Positions 1 to 12,723 of a stretch of DNA of 60,000 nt are shown here, piece after piece. The stretch is from Takakia lepidozioides (Eukaryota > Streptophyta > Takakiopsida > Takakiales > Takakiaceae). Location of the stretch: contig CM060731.1 of the NCBI GenBank assembly GCA_030704615.1, forward strand, positions 70,662,756 through 70,722,755. The letters are read 5' to 3'. The first letter of the stretch is position 1; every line of letters starts with the position of its first letter. The notes beneath the pieces are model-generated. The model was not told where the DNA came from and searched no databases. It was given only the letters and a program-made list of their open reading frames with translations. A program made the position numbers and the translations under genes.

Positions 1-3000
1 GAAAAAATTGCTTAAGAGAGAGGTTTTCATACCATGTTGGCATGTGACTGAAGAGCACATTCCAAAGTGACATGAGATGCCTGCCTTCCCATCAGCCTAA
101 TGAAGTAGTAGTACTGCATGCCCATATCAGCATACCAACTCCACAGTGAGGGTCTAGGCACTCGTCTGAATTGTTACAGAGGTGTGTCTAGCAAGGGTTC
201 CCAGGAAAAGTCAATGGCAAAGGGCCACAAGTGGATCATATGCCGGAATTTCAGTCTACCATTGGAAAGGATTTACCTTTTCTGCAGACAAAGCATCCGT
301 GCAAATGTTGCTGATAAGCTGTGAGTAAACCTGCCATACACCCCAACTTCTTTGTGTTATTGCCATAGTTCAACTCTTACCCGACTTCGCTCCTCAGCTT
401 CATCTAAGTCTTTCACACCCACAACACCTGGTAGATCGGGCAACTTTAGCAGAGCATGAGACTGATTGCATGTCAATGGCAGCCACTGTCAACGTCTTCA
501 CCAGACAGGCATCATCCGTCGGTAAGGAAACCAAGCTCTGAACACTCTAATTAAGCAATATATAAAAGCCTGAGACAAGGATGGTCATCCTTCAAAGGTC
601 AGCAGAAGAAGCCAGTGGACAATCACTCTTTAACATCCGCTGGATTGAACATACAGATTTACAAAATGATCTTCGAGGTGGGATGAGTTTCCAAGGCCTC
701 CTCAATGGACAGGTCACGACAATTTGCGTTTGCAATTAGAAACCACTGTCTGACACACATGTCCTACCTTGCAGGTAGTGTCAAAACCCACATCCGTCTC
801 AACAAACTGGTTCTTCAAATCTCCATCAATTGTTACAGGCACTCCAATCACCTGTGCAACATGGAGAAACAAGCTTTGTAATCCATTATTCCTCATTCAG
901 GATTGATCCAAAGATGACATACTAATGCATGAGTCAGGATACTACCAGGTCTCGATGCTTGCAATGAACCTGCTGCCATGACCCTTTCGTGGACTATGCA
1001 CAGGCCAGATGTACGCTAGTAGGATGGTATCCCTCACAGACTTTCAGTAACTCCAGACAGTATGAGAAAGAGAAACAGCATGACATTGAATAAACAGGAC
1101 ACATAACATAAAGCACAAAATAGCATAGCAAATGCACCTTAGTTGAACATCCAGTGGCGGCAAAAGTTTCTGCTAACTGTGCGGCATCCGTATTTGTGCC
1201 ACACCCTGCCACAAATCCAGCCACAACCTTCAGAGATGAGGATCGACTTAAATCAGGCTGCCCTTATTTCCTTAAAACCTATTGCAATTTGCAGATACTA
1301 ATGGCGATGATGATACGGCCAACATACATGCAATCTCAGGGCAGTTACATAACTTTCTGGTAACCAACTACTCCCAAAAGCACTCAAAACTACCACTTAA
1401 GGGTAAAACTTGCCTCCAACAAGTACAAGGCCATCCAGCTTCAAAGCCTGACAGGCTGCCTGTGAGTCATTGACTTGCTGCATGGACCTTATCTGGTCCT
1501 TTGTTCGCCCCAGCAAATCATAGCCTCCTGTACAGCCCTTAACATCACATCCAACAGGGGTCAAGTTTTCTCCTTAAATCCGTGGAAGAAGCTCCAGCGG
1601 TTCCAGCAGAACCTCCCATTACTTGTAACTCTTGCAAAGCAATATGCTGTCCATGGACATCACGATGATGAGTAAACTTACAAGGACATTTTTGCCAGCA
1701 GTAAGACAAAACAGAAATGTTAAAATCATGTGTGATGCAATGAAAGACTACATGAGGATAGCACTTTTGGACAAACCTGTACTATCCATCAGCTGTGCTG
1801 TGTATATCAACTACAGATTTGCAAAGATTAATCCACATTTGTCATTGGAGTGGGCCAAAGACGGTGACAATCTTTCCATGAGGTAGCCGATACTAACAAT
1901 GAGAGGCAGGAGAAGCACTGTACCCTGATTACGGTAATCGGTAAGCAGCTCTTCGGTAATCTCCAAAGTTTTTTGAGCAAATAGACCTTCAGATCCTCCT
2001 GGTATTTATTCAAGCATGCTTGACGATGTCAGTTTGTGAGGCTCCAGCAGATCTAGCAACTTCCAAGATCCGGACCAAAAAATAAGGCTGATGCTACTTG
2101 TTACCAGGTTGCTTGGTGTAATACAAGGACACCGATACTATAGCACTATTTCTAAAACCATAGGACACATCTATTGCATGGTTCACCAATATAAGTCACA
2201 TTGTGGTCCTTTGCTGTTTAAGATAAATTAGGACAAGTCATTTTAATCCGTAAGAATTCACACTAGGCCCAGCATTCCCAATTTGCCATTCAGTGGCAGA
2301 GTTGAACAAGTGAAATCCATCAAATATGTTCACCTACAGATTTCTACAATGCTGCATCGTTGATCACACTTACCAACAAATCCAATCAGTGTGCTTCCAG
2401 AGTTGTGCATCTTCAGGGCATCAAACAAACCAGAAATAATATTATGGCCTCCAGGCGATTGCCGTCCACAGAAGACAACACCCAATCTGCACCCACCAAA
2501 AGAGGGCGTCATTTGTCGCTGTTGTATGATTATTCCCAAGGTTTAACTGATACAACAACATTGAACCAGAAAGAAAAGCTCTGGAATAGAGAAGAACGTC
2601 AATTAGCTGACTGACAAACCTTAAAGGTGAGTGCTTTACTGCACCATCATCAGAAGCAGCAGAAGTCAGCAACTGCACTAAAGGCCGACCGTATGTTAGA
2701 GGATACGCCCGACTTATTGCCAGTGCATCGGATGGATCGGATGCCGTAGTAGAATCCCCCTTCACGACCTTCGCATTGCCCCCCTGCAGAATCACGATAC
2801 AGCATAAGTCCACGCACCACTGAACCCCACAAAGGTGCGCGATTTGCGTCAACGGAAAATTAGATGTGATGCTGCACTCGCCCATCGCATCTGGAGTAGG
2901 ATGGCATTCTGTGAAGCGTGGGCTGTTTCGTAATTGATCAGTATTGCATTGTGCCTATACGTGATTTGGAAACACATCCCTCACTTTAAATTCCCATTTC

Positions 3001-3161
3001 CTGATACATAAATTACACCCGATCGACCTCACCAGGCCCTGCAGGGCACAGTTCTCAAGATCATGAGATAAAAAGACCCATACCTGGAATACGGGAGGCA
3101 GTTTGGGTTCATAACTTCTGCGCAAACTTGGAAGCCCTTGCAGTTTTGTTGGCAGCCCCAT
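1..3161 (-). CDS. PFP-ALPHA: Pyrophosphate:fructose-6-phosphate 1-phosphotransferase alpha subunit, 5' nine exons (3' end off window)
   Basis: The regulatory subunit of cytosolic PPi-dependent phosphofructokinase, which interconverts fructose 6-phosphate and fructose 1,6-bisphosphate. Nine exons join in one frame (277 codons): 3161-3084, 2783-2620, 2486-2374, 1998-1924, 1527-1414, 1205-1138, 851-768, 330-277 and 113-33. All junctions have AG acceptors and GT donors, except a GC donor at 1413-1412. Recognisable blocks are [63 protein letters not shown] and [10 protein letters not shown]. These match the plant alpha subunit; the catalytic beta subunit has GGDDSNT where this has GGCGTNT. The N-terminus ([17 protein letters not shown]) also fits alpha, so the ATG at 3161 is credible. 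Odd point: the active-site loop reads TIDGD, as in beta, not the TxNGD I expect for alpha. The gene continues past the left edge. Confidence 0.9.
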
Positions 3162-3174
3162 CCTTCCTCTTCCT

Positions 3175-3194
3175 TCTCTCTCTCTCTCTCTCTC
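3175..3194. repeat. (TC)n microsatellite just upstream of the PFP-alpha ATG
   Basis: Ten uninterrupted TC dinucleotides lie 14 bp upstream of the PFP-alpha start on the other strand, so they would be a GA tract in its 5' UTR or core promoter. GA/CT tracts are common near plant transcription starts, but a role here is inference. Confidence 0.8.
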
Positions 3195-4115
3195 GCCCTC
3201 ACTCACCACTCCTGGGGAATTGAGTCAGCAGTGTTTAGGCCCAGGCCGGGCGGGAGGTGCGAGGCACAAAGGATGCTCCGTCGATAAGATTGCATATACT
3301 AGGGAATATATCATCCGTTCACAACGTAACCTAACCCTGGTCTAGCCAGGTTTAAGGAATGGCAACCAGACCCCAGTGCATCAAGAAAGATAATAATGGG
3401 CACCAAAAAAAAGAGAAAAAAAGGCTAGTGAGGTGAAATCTCTTTGCAGGGTAAAATGATATCGTAAAAAGCGTGGCTTTTACTCCACGCAAAAGAAGCG
3501 GTCCCAGCGCTGCATTCTTTGAGAAACTTATTAGGGTTACCCCCGGGATCGGCTCCTCAGAGTTTCAATCAGAGCATCGCTATTCGAGGTCATGCTACAG
3601 CGGGCAGAGGTGGGGTGGCGAAAACTGGGTACGCATGGAGGATGCCGTTATGAAAGCATGATCAGGTCACCATGTTTTGTGAATGCATTACTTGGAGTCC
3701 TGCACAAAGATAGGATTCTCTTTCTTCCTTCTATCTTGTTTTTTCAAACTGGTTAAAAGACTCACGTTGCTTAGCCCGTAATGTGCAAGCTGAGGAATAA
3801 CGTGCAGAGCGGTTGAGGGTTTAGGGTGCGAGGTACAGTAACTCACTTGTGTGGAGGTTGATAGGGTACAAACATGATCTTAACTCTCAGACAGGAGGCG
3901 TCTTTGCAAAGACCTTTGGTGAGTCCCGAAATTGCAAATCCATCACCAATTGTGAACGGTCACGGTTGTCTTTTGGTAACTGTAGAGCTCTGCCAAGATC
4001 TTAAGTTAGCTGTGCTTGCTGTTCATGGTGCTCTCCCTGTGAAAGAACTGTATGATGTTCACAGGGAGCTCTGAATGACTTCTACTGAGAGAGTCACGGG
4101 ACTGTAATATTACAG
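3195..4115. other. Divergent intergenic region between PFP-alpha and the Tpt1-like gene
   Basis: About 0.9 kb between two head-to-head genes, so it should contain both promoters and any 5' exons of the Tpt1-like gene. A short open stretch at 3473-3661 and one at 3874-4074 (with a possible GTGAGT donor after CAAAGACCTTTG) may be 5' exons. I could not match either to the Tpt1 N-terminus, and I see no clear TATA box. Confidence 0.4.
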
Positions 4116-5642
4116 CACAAAGTTGTGGAGTTGAAGTTGCAGCTGTGGAAAGATGGGTATGTTGCAGTGCATGATCTGCTACAGCTCCAGATGAGAACCA
4201 GGGCTGGTCTTCCCTTACATTCTCATGCCATTGACAATGTGTGCCAGGTATGCCACATACTGACAGAATTCAAATTTTAGTTGCCATGCGCACCCTGCTG
4301 GAGAACTATTGGAAGCCTGTTGCAGTGCCTTGAAAAATCCTTTGAATTGATTGGATTTTGACTAAGTTTAATCAGTTGGATCGACATCAGCACCTCATTT
4401 TGAACCGATCTTTTAAAAGTACAATTTCAATACATTTTGGTTTCAGAACACCAACTTTGGTAGTTACATTTCGTAAGGATCCTTCCATTTCAAGGAAGCG
4501 CGCATCTGGCTGGTGGCTCAGTTATAAGGTTTTGATAAGGCATATGATATGTGACTGCTGGTCTCAGGCCTCTACTTTCTACCTGAGCCCCTTTCCTTCC
4601 TACAGCAGATTTTCTTCTTGGGGTTGGAAAGGACACTCGTTCTAGCAGCCAGGGCACCCGTCTAATACACAGCAATTGCAATGGCTGATGGTGTTATGTA
4701 GAATTGAATGGAGATGCTACAGCAGATGACTTGATGATTGGCTTGTTGGAGGGAGTGCATGTCACATATGAGAGATAGATGGATTCTATCTGGGAGCATG
4801 GATTGAGTGGAATGGAACGCAATCATGTCCACTTTGCCACTGGTTTGCAAAAGGAAGATGGTGTCGTTAGTGGTAAGTTTCCTCCATGTCTGTCTACAGT
4901 GGGATTTTCTCCCTTTCCTACAGACAGGCATGCACCCTCCCACAGTTGTTTTTCAACTTGAATTGAAGACCACTAGGCTTCTCTTGGTTGTGAGAGAGAT
5001 GATAGTCACCCCATGGGGAGGAACTGTTTGTAAATCAAACCATTGCAGCTTACAAATCTATCTTCAGAATATTGTACAATCGTATCATCCACAATACTGA
5101 AACTGGCGAGTGGGCCTGCAAAAGTTGAAGGACTGTGATGGGATTGACAGGAATGCTATCAACATGTGAAATTCTCATCTACTTAGATCTGGAGAAAGCA
5201 ATGAACAATACATTGATAATTGCCTGCTATATACCAGTCTCAATGGCATTGCTTTTGCAGCTTAATAACATAGCTTTGATCATTGTGAGTGGAACGGAAG
5301 GCCAGATGTTGATTTACACATGATATGTGGGCCTCAAAATGTGAAGTTTTCATCCACTTGAGTGGAGAAGGTAGTTACTACTTGCCTGCTACATGCTCCC
5401 TCATTGTCAGTGAAATAGGTGCAGTATTGATGTACGTAATGTCTGGGCCTTCAAGCCTGTAGCATGGGTGATTGCAATTTTTAGTGTTCACCTCTCTTGC
5501 AAAGCTGCAGATTTTGAGAAGAAGGGAGGCTGGTCTCGTCTGGCATGTGCAGATAATATGAAGCTGCACATTTCCGAAAATTGAGTGGTGTTAACAGAAG
5601 GCTTTAATGGAGTAGTGTCACCCCAGCACTTGCTAAAGTGAT
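4116..5642 (+). pseudogene. Tpt1/TRPT1-like RNA 2'-phosphotransferase, interrupted
   Basis: Family role: removal of the 2'-phosphate left at the tRNA splice junction, with NAD+ as acceptor. Exon 4116-4247 encodes the N-lobe (HKVVELKLQLWKDGY, then DLLQL and LHSHAIDNV). Exon 4702-4872 encodes the NAD-binding part (GVHVTYER, then GLSGMERNHVHFATGL and VVSG), ending at a GTAAGT donor. Exon from 5151 continues MLSTCEILIYLDLEKAM. The last exon, near 5551-5642, has MKLHISEN, then VVLTEGFNGVVSP and a terminal TGA at 5640-5642. Conserved frames are broken by TAG at 4776-4778 and TGA at 5582-5584. I could not find the exon carrying the QRFSL/RANQGH-like core or the N-terminal ILRH block. Probably a pseudogene; unusual splicing that skips the stops is the alternative. 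Confidence 0.75.
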
Positions 5643-6420
5643 GAAGCTGCCTGTTTAATTTACCTCCATCCAGGCTTCAAAGGAAGGACGAAGAAAGGTG
5701 CAGGGAGAAAAAGCCAATCTTTAATAAATGACAGCTCATATTGCCAGCATGATTAAAAGAGCTGACTTCCACAGCACCTTGAGATAGCACCCTATGTGCC
5801 TAATGTAAGTTGTCGGGCACAGCCTGCAGCATGCCAAGGGATGTACAATGTATCTGTTTGCAACCCTGCTATGGGTGTATTTCAAATCTTTGTTGGTTGC
5901 TATGGCACAGAGGGGATAGTATATCTGTAATTTCCATTGGGGTTTGGAAATCATAGTGTGAATCACGAGAGAGTACAGGTGATTTTTGTCTATTTCTTGT
6001 TCCTGTTGCCAACAATCTTTTGGAGACGAAGGTTGATTGGACTCTTGGCAGAACTAATTGGTCGGATTATTTTAGTGTGGGAATGTTTCTCTTTTTGGCT
6101 TGAAGTGAATGTAGTCCTCCTTTCCTAATACTACCTGCTGTGGGAGACCATGGTAGGTAGCTCAACCCATTCAATTTCCTAACCAGCTTATTCAATCGAT
6201 TTTTTTGCAGCCTTATTGTTTCCCCCCTATAATTGCTTAAATTGTCCTGTTTTTACCAAACTGGGGAGGTCTTTGTGTAGGGAAACTTATCGCAGGTACT
6301 ATGCATGCATGTTATGAGCCTGCCAAAAGCTATTCAGGGGTCATTTGATGCATACATGCTGTATTGACCATAATACTGATCGGGGGAGGGTAGTTTCTCC
6401 ACAGCTGGCTTCACTACCCA

Positions 6421-6610
6421 GAGCTACTTCCTCCTGCCTATGGCTTTGATGACCGGTGTGCTTGATTTGGCCTGGAATTCATCACCTAAAGGTGTGGCGC
6501 ACTAACAACCTTTTGAGAGCTACTTCCTCGTGCCTATGGCTTTGGCAACCGGTGTGCTTGGGGCTTGGAATTCATCACCTAAAGGTGGGGCACACTAACA
6601 GCCTTTTGAA
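6421..6610. repeat. Tandem duplication, two units of about 96 bp
   Basis: The unit starting GAGCTACTTCCTC at 6421 recurs at 6517 with few changes and ends CCTTTTGA. Nothing coding is recognisable in it. Confidence 0.8.
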
Positions 6611-6633
6611 AGGACACCTTTAGGTGATGAATT
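6569..6633. repeat. Perfect 19-bp inverted repeat with 27-nt loop
   Basis: AATTCATCACCTAAAGGTG at 6569-6587 is the exact reverse complement of 6615-6633. The left arm lies in the second unit of the tandem duplication at 6421-6610 and the right arm just beyond it. Confidence 0.8.
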
Positions 6634-7084
6634 TGTAGCTCCTGTTGCCTTGATTGCCTGGTTCGTCACCCTCCTTGATATGGGGTAAGTTGCCCTCTCA
6701 AAGGACTGGAAACAAATGCCCGTCTTATGAATTGTATCCCTGCATATCTCTGCAGCATACTCCAGCCAAAGACCATTATGGCCTACAAGTATTATTTTGG
6801 CCTCTCAAGTGAAAGGAAAAAGATGGAAATGTCGTTGCAGTCTAAAGGGTTTGAGTGAGTGGAAATAGTTAAGAGCACACATGATCTTTCAGGCTTGGTT
6901 TCCTTTTCGCTTCGTTGGATATCATCTTAGCAGAGGTTGTTTTCATCTGATGATTGCAGGCTTATGGCAACGAAATTCTCATCGATGATTTCTGTAAAAA
7001 CGTGGTAAGGTCAATCGCAGGTTTCTTCACTGTCCATCCTTGCAAGGCACACTTTTGCTGGTGTGCTCTTTGTTAAATTATACT

Positions 7085-8160
7085 GTCTTGGGCCGGCGCA
7101 GAAGACCTGAATATATATAAATGTCATACTTTAATAAGTGCCTATTGTGAGAGTATTCAGAACTCTTCTCTCTCTCAGACATTCTCTCTCACTTACATAT
7201 GAGGAGCACAGCTCTCCACACCTCATATATAGAGAGCTTATGGCACAAGTTCTTTATATACGTTTTCAATATAACAGTGTCACTTTCCTACTTTAGATTT
7301 GTTAGATTCTCCTTGTTTGACCCTTTTGTTTTGTTTGAGATTTGTCTTGTTTGAGATTTGTCGACATACAATGCCATAATTTGTGGACTCTATATTTTAT
7401 GATGTGACTCTTCCATAAGAAACGCACTTATACTACCATATTCACTATAAGATCAGGATTACCATGTAGTGGTTGTATAAGACCTTTATATGACTCAGTG
7501 GAGTAGTTAATAGCACTATACTTCTTGTAGAGTTGGACGAATTTATGCCAATTTTGCTCTATTTGAGTGAAATTTAATAACATAATATCACTACATAAAT
7601 TTGATATTCAATCTTGTGATTGAAATGTGGCACAAGTTGCTCTTGTGCTTCATGAGATGTACTTACTGCAAGATGATGCAGATGACCCACATTACTGAGA
7701 TTGTGCCCTTGGCCCTTTATCCCTTCTATCCATTCATATTTTTCAGTTTGCTTCCACTACATGCTATGGTTCTCTTTCATCTAACAAAGATCGATACCGA
7801 TGGATCCATTGAATTGATGGAAATGCAGCTGAAATGGTACTTACTCCACCTCCGTTCTTTGACATTTTGGTTTTTGTCTTAATTGAATATTTAGTCACTC
7901 TCATCTCTAATCTTTAGACCTGAAGCTCTAATATATAAGACTTAAAAAGGAAATATAAATGTCTTACTTTATTAAGTATGACCAAGCATTATCCGGGGAC
8001 ACTAACTCTTCTGTATCACATCCACGCTTTCTCACTTACATGTGCTCCCTATATGCAGTGCATATAGTACAAGTTACTTATATATAGTATCTATTTCTAG
8101 TGACTATTTAGACTCCCATTAGGAGTTAGTAAATGTTGAGGTTGTATATTCCAACACGCT
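7085..8160. repeat. Pair of diverged LTR-like direct repeats (about 7085-7290 and 7930-8160)
   Basis: Both stretches share blocks in the same order: ATATAAATGTC(A/T)TACTTTA, then TCTCACTTACAT, then (G/T)ACAAGTT(C/A)(T/C)TTATATA. The second ends near TTGTATATTCCAACA, which looks like the end of a copia LTR. The 640 bp between them holds no recognisable retrotransposon domain. Partial or solo LTRs of one copia family are the likeliest reading. Confidence 0.5.
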
Positions 8161-8189
8161 TAGGATAATTGTCGTAGAAGATTGAGGGA

Positions 8190-8850
8190 TGTTCAGATTA
8201 CTGTGATAGCTGTCTCAGCCATACTGCTTCTTTTGTTGGTGTCTTATATTCAGCTTTGGTACTACCTAGACAGTGCTACTGTACGTTGATGCTCACCACC
8301 ATCTCCACCTAGTATATAAGTATACCCAAGGACAAACCAGACTTGTTAAAATAGAAAGACATTATTAAAAGATAAGTTAAAGAGATGCAACTCTTAGAGT
8401 TGAAAGGATGTAATTCGTATAAATATATGTATTGTGCTCAATAGTAAATAATTCAAATATCTCTCTCTAATTTCTGCAAGACTTGGTCGTAAGAACTCGA
8501 CGATCATGTGCAGGATATAGTGGACCTTCCAAAGAGAAATTGATGGTATGAGGATCTTATCTTCCGTTCTTATGCTACATATATCTTGAGGAAATTCGAG
8601 TAGATTTATCCACTAGTACACTTTCTTTTTCAAGTTTGGCACATGAAGCATGTCTTCAACTAATTGTGTTCTTAGACCTAATGTCATACATATCGAATGC
8701 CTGAAGTGCTATCATCTCCCAAGTGTAAGGGAGAATCAAATGTTTAGTAAGTAGTAAACCATTGTCTGTGAGGTGTCATGTGCTATGCTGCATTAGGATC
8801 TAGTACCAGGTATCTTTAGAAATGGTCACTAGACAAACAATTGGAGACCA
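8190..8850 (-). mobile_element. Degenerate Ty1/copia fragment (protease and RNase H pieces)
   Basis: On the minus strand, about 8850-8560 reads like the copia Gag/protease boundary (WYLDPNAA, then HMTP and LGDDST, with stops and frameshifts). At 8265-8190 it reads TKAEYKTPTKEAVWLR, a copia RNase H block. Integrase and reverse transcriptase are missing between them, so this is a deleted relic. It sits directly upstream of the LTR-like repeat ending near 8160. Confidence 0.6.
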
Positions 8851-9186
8851 TGTGCTTCATTCGAACCTGCAGTGTCTGCGGGGGACTTCAATGTCCCATT
8901 GGCTGGATCTACTGCCTTCATTCTACATGCAATGTGCATTTTTAGTATGATATTGGAAGCACTTACCTATTTTTCCTTTATGGTTGTTGGATTTATTAAT
9001 CTAAAGTGTGAGTTAGTAATACATCACTGCGACTCGTATTCTTACGCCAGTATACAATCGATCACGTTTTCAGAATATCACATTGGAGTGTTCTGTCACA
9101 CTCTCTCTCTCTCTCTATACCGAGTCTACAAGATTCATTCTCTCTCTAGATTATGCTCCCTTGGGTGTGTTCTTTACTATCTATGC

Positions 9187-9194
9187 GTTTATCC
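9187..9194. repeat. Left 8-bp target-site duplication of the hAT element
   Basis: GTTTATCC immediately precedes the left CAGTG terminus and is repeated exactly at 13574-13581 after the right terminus. Confidence 0.95.
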
Positions 9195-9944
9195 CAGTGT
9201 TAGGCGGTTATCAGGTTTTCGTGAGCTCCTCCGGTGCAGGTTCTTTGCCAATTGCCCCTTCTTTAGAACCTCCGGAGGCAGTTAAATGGACAAAAGAAAA
9301 AATTAAATAACCTGCCGGAGGCGATTCTTTGATGTTTTCAAAAAACCCGGTTAAGTTCAATTCCGGTTATTAAAGACCTTTGCACAGGCGGTTTTTTGAA
9401 CAGGTTCTGGAAGTTCAATATACTTCATAACCGGTAGATAACCAGCGGTCCTTAAAACGGTTATATTGCGGTCATGTAAATGAACTATTTATAAAATAAA
9501 AATTTGCATATATTGGAATGATGAAAAAAAAAAAAAAAAAAAATAAATGCCAAGCAGGGATTGACCAGCCATGTAAGATGGTTAGCCCTTGAAACTGGAT
9601 CATCCAGATGATCAATAATGGACATCTTAGTTACCAGATTGGTTTCATATAGATTTTTTCATTATGTAGGGTAAGTTATTCAATGATTTGAAGAAATATT
9701 ACGGCATCCATCAATACCTTCTTCACATACACTGATTTTTGTATATCCTACACACTCTAGGCAGCTACCATAATCCCATGGCAAGGATTTTCATTGTAGA
9801 GCCTTTCTTGTTGCTTCAGATTTCTGTCAAGACAAAGCAGCAAAAAAACCCAATCAGCACATATAATTTTAATATAAATGGATGGATTGCTAAACAACAT
9901 TGCAAACTAGAAAAAGTGAAATGAATCTTACCATTAGCACAACA

Positions 9945-12723
9945 CTAGAAAGTCTCATCGCCCTCGGGAAATTCCTCACGTTCAACTTCATCATCAAATT
10001 CCTCGTCAAGCTGCTCTTCCAATTCATCCTCAAGCTCCTTCATATCATCCAGCACTTTGAAACTCTTGCAACCCTCTCTCAGATCATTAGGCCAATTTTT
10101 TGCAACAAAGATCATCTTGTCAAGATTGTTTCTTTGCAAACGACAACGACGTAAAGCAATGAGGATTCCAGCAATAGAAAATATTCGTTCTGTCTCAATT
10201 TGGCTGCCAACAATTCCCAATATCTGCCGAGCCAGATGACCAATAGTTGGAAACTTTAGTTCATGAGACCTCCACCAGGTCAGAGGGTTACTGCAATTCT
10301 CTACATCAACTGCAAAACGTCGGAACAAAGCCAATTCTCGGATGACATGTCTTTGGTGGTTTCTGCCGTTGTTTCGGAGGTCGTGAATAAATCATGAGTG
10401 TCGCCATGCACTCGACCACAATCACTTTCCAAGGGGCTAGATGGTACCTAAACTTGGAAACGTGCGAGAAGCAAAGGATGTAAAGATTTCGTGTCATATT
10501 CTTCCACGATTCGGAGGGCCACCTCTCGGCCTACATACTCCGAAACCAAAGCCATGCCCCTGAAGCGAGGATCAAGCATCAAAGCAAGCATATTATGGGC
10601 TTTTGACTTGTCGTACTTATGCATGAAAACCAAGAAAGGTGACAAAACACCAATCACTTCTTTCTTCATTGCAACATTCAAATCAGCCAACTCCCGGTCA
10701 AAGCCATTGGTTTGTGAGGCTTCGACAAACCTGTTTTCAATCGTAATCGCTGCAATCTCTCGCTGGAATTGCAACGACATGGTTACTGCCACATTCAAAG
10801 CGTCGGTGAGCAACCAATGGCCTCGACTTTGGTTGAGCACGCAACTAGTGACAACAGGAGATAGTGTTTTCACAACAGCCCCAGCAATAGCCCAAGTTTT
10901 ACCGGTGGGAACTCGAGTTTGCAAGACCAATGTTTGACGGCTATAGCATAAATTGATGGCAGTTCGGAAACGTAGAGCATCCTCAAACATCAACACCCTA
11001 CTTGCAAACCTGCACCCTCCCCATAGATACTACATCAAAATTCAACGAGTGACCACATAGCAAATATCATGAACAATTAATGGTGACCACAATATTGCAG
11101 GAAAATTGATTAGGTTATAAACAATAAACAACCAGATTACAAAACATAATTCTAACCAGATTACAGTAATATTAATAGTGATGACCAGATTGTCACAAAG
11201 CATCAAAAGTAGTATACACTGTAAAGACATAATTAATACTAGGCCTACATCAGATTGCAGATGCATTAATTATGATCATAGTACAAACAAACATAAAATA
11301 ACAAACTTACCTTGTTTTGACAGGAGTATTAAGCTTGCGGGGCCGCATGCCAGAATCTATGCATGCCTTCTGCCATTCCTTACGGCCCTTACCTGACTTC
11401 TTAGGCCATGTAATGCATTTCTGTATGTCACTTTGGGCAACCTTGATGGAGACATAGAATTAACCCTATACATACTTTCTCATCCGTGGTGGCGTATTGG
11501 CATGCTTTTGACATAGCATGTCCAAAGCATGATCCAGAGAAAGGTTCCTTCAACTATAAATTGTCACAACTCACAACTGACTTGAGTGCTTGTGTCATGC
11601 TTGCCAAATTTGAACCCTCGTCTTTTACATAGCACAGTATCTTTTTTGTCAAAGAGAACTTAGCAAGAAGTTGCTGAAGTTTCATGGCCATGGCCTGACC
11701 ACTTGTTTCTGTGGCTTCAAACAGGCCTATGGTTCCATGTTTTGGTTCTCAATCAGATGACAAGAAGTTAATGACGAGGGCAAAAACATCATAAGCTCCT
11801 TTGGACATCCACAAATCAAAGCTGGCTGTAGCCAAGACACAAGAGGCCAAAGCAGGAACAACAAAAGTTTGTAAGGTTCTCTCAACTAGTGAAGGCAGCA
11901 CCTCCTCAGTAAAAACTTTCATACTTGGGAAGACTACCCTGGGACATAGACGGAGGGCCATTCTTTGTAGCCAGATCGACTCGACTGTCCTAAGAGGCAT
12001 GTACTGTTTAATGACCATCAAAACCAGATCCTCCAAAAAGGCCTTTTGAACTGGGTCATCTTTCTTGAATGGGTTGACAGCCCCAAAATATTCTGAAATT
12101 GCAGTTGGACTGACACCAGGATGTTTTTTAGCAGGCTGTCGATCCAAAGGGTCCCTCTCTCTACTATTTACTTCTTCTTCATATTTTGAAGACACCCGCA
12201 AGTGCTCTACCTTAACGTGTTTTCTCATTGTTGTGATGCCATTGGCCTTGAAGTACGTGATGAGACCTTTTCGACATCTGGTGCGTAATGCTAATATGGC
12301 GGGACCAACTGTGGCAGTATGACACATAATGCATCACATTACCTGAGGCTTAGCTACATCCACTGGCATGTTGTCATTGATGTTGTAAAACGCCCATGTT
12401 GGAGAGTTTCGATTCTGATGTTTCCAGAATCGGGCCTGTTCACGCAAGAGTCGTAGCTGACTGTCCAGCAATAGTCGCTCCCCTTCCTCATCATTAGATG
12501 ACACCAATTGCTCACTTGGTTCCTGGCTCTCTGTGGCCCCTCCAAAACTCCCAATCTCCACATGTCGATCCAATGATTCTGTAGCATGGTTATTGCTGGC
12601 AGATCCTAAAGATTCCCGTATAGGGGCAGAGTGATCAGAAACCAAATCATGCATAGAAGCACTTGCACATTGACTATCCATTGCCCACATCTCATTCAAT
12701 TCGTAGTAACTTAATGCCCTCAA
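9945..12723 (-). pseudogene. hAT transposase (BED zinc finger, dimerisation domain), interrupted
   Basis: DNA transposase of the hAT family. An acidic Q/E-rich N-terminus (12723-12334) runs into a BED finger: CIMCH, then the histidine pair HVKVEH near 12200. A TGA at 12336-12334 interrupts the frame just before the finger. SFDLWMSKGAYD near 11800 is the start of the RNase H-like core. The stretch 11748-11395 is recognisable but contains several stops. A 301-nt intron (11310-11010, GTAAGT donor) leads into 11009-10448. The hATC dimerisation block (NPLTWWRSHELKFPTI, then ETERIFSIAG) lies at 10300-10140, followed by an acidic tail. The exons are in different frames and at least four stops exist, so no full-length protein can be made. 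Confidence 0.9.

Noticed and set aside
8872-9310. 137-codon frame with hydrophobic segments
   Set aside because: It reads through the hAT left terminus at 9195 and so joins unrelated DNA.
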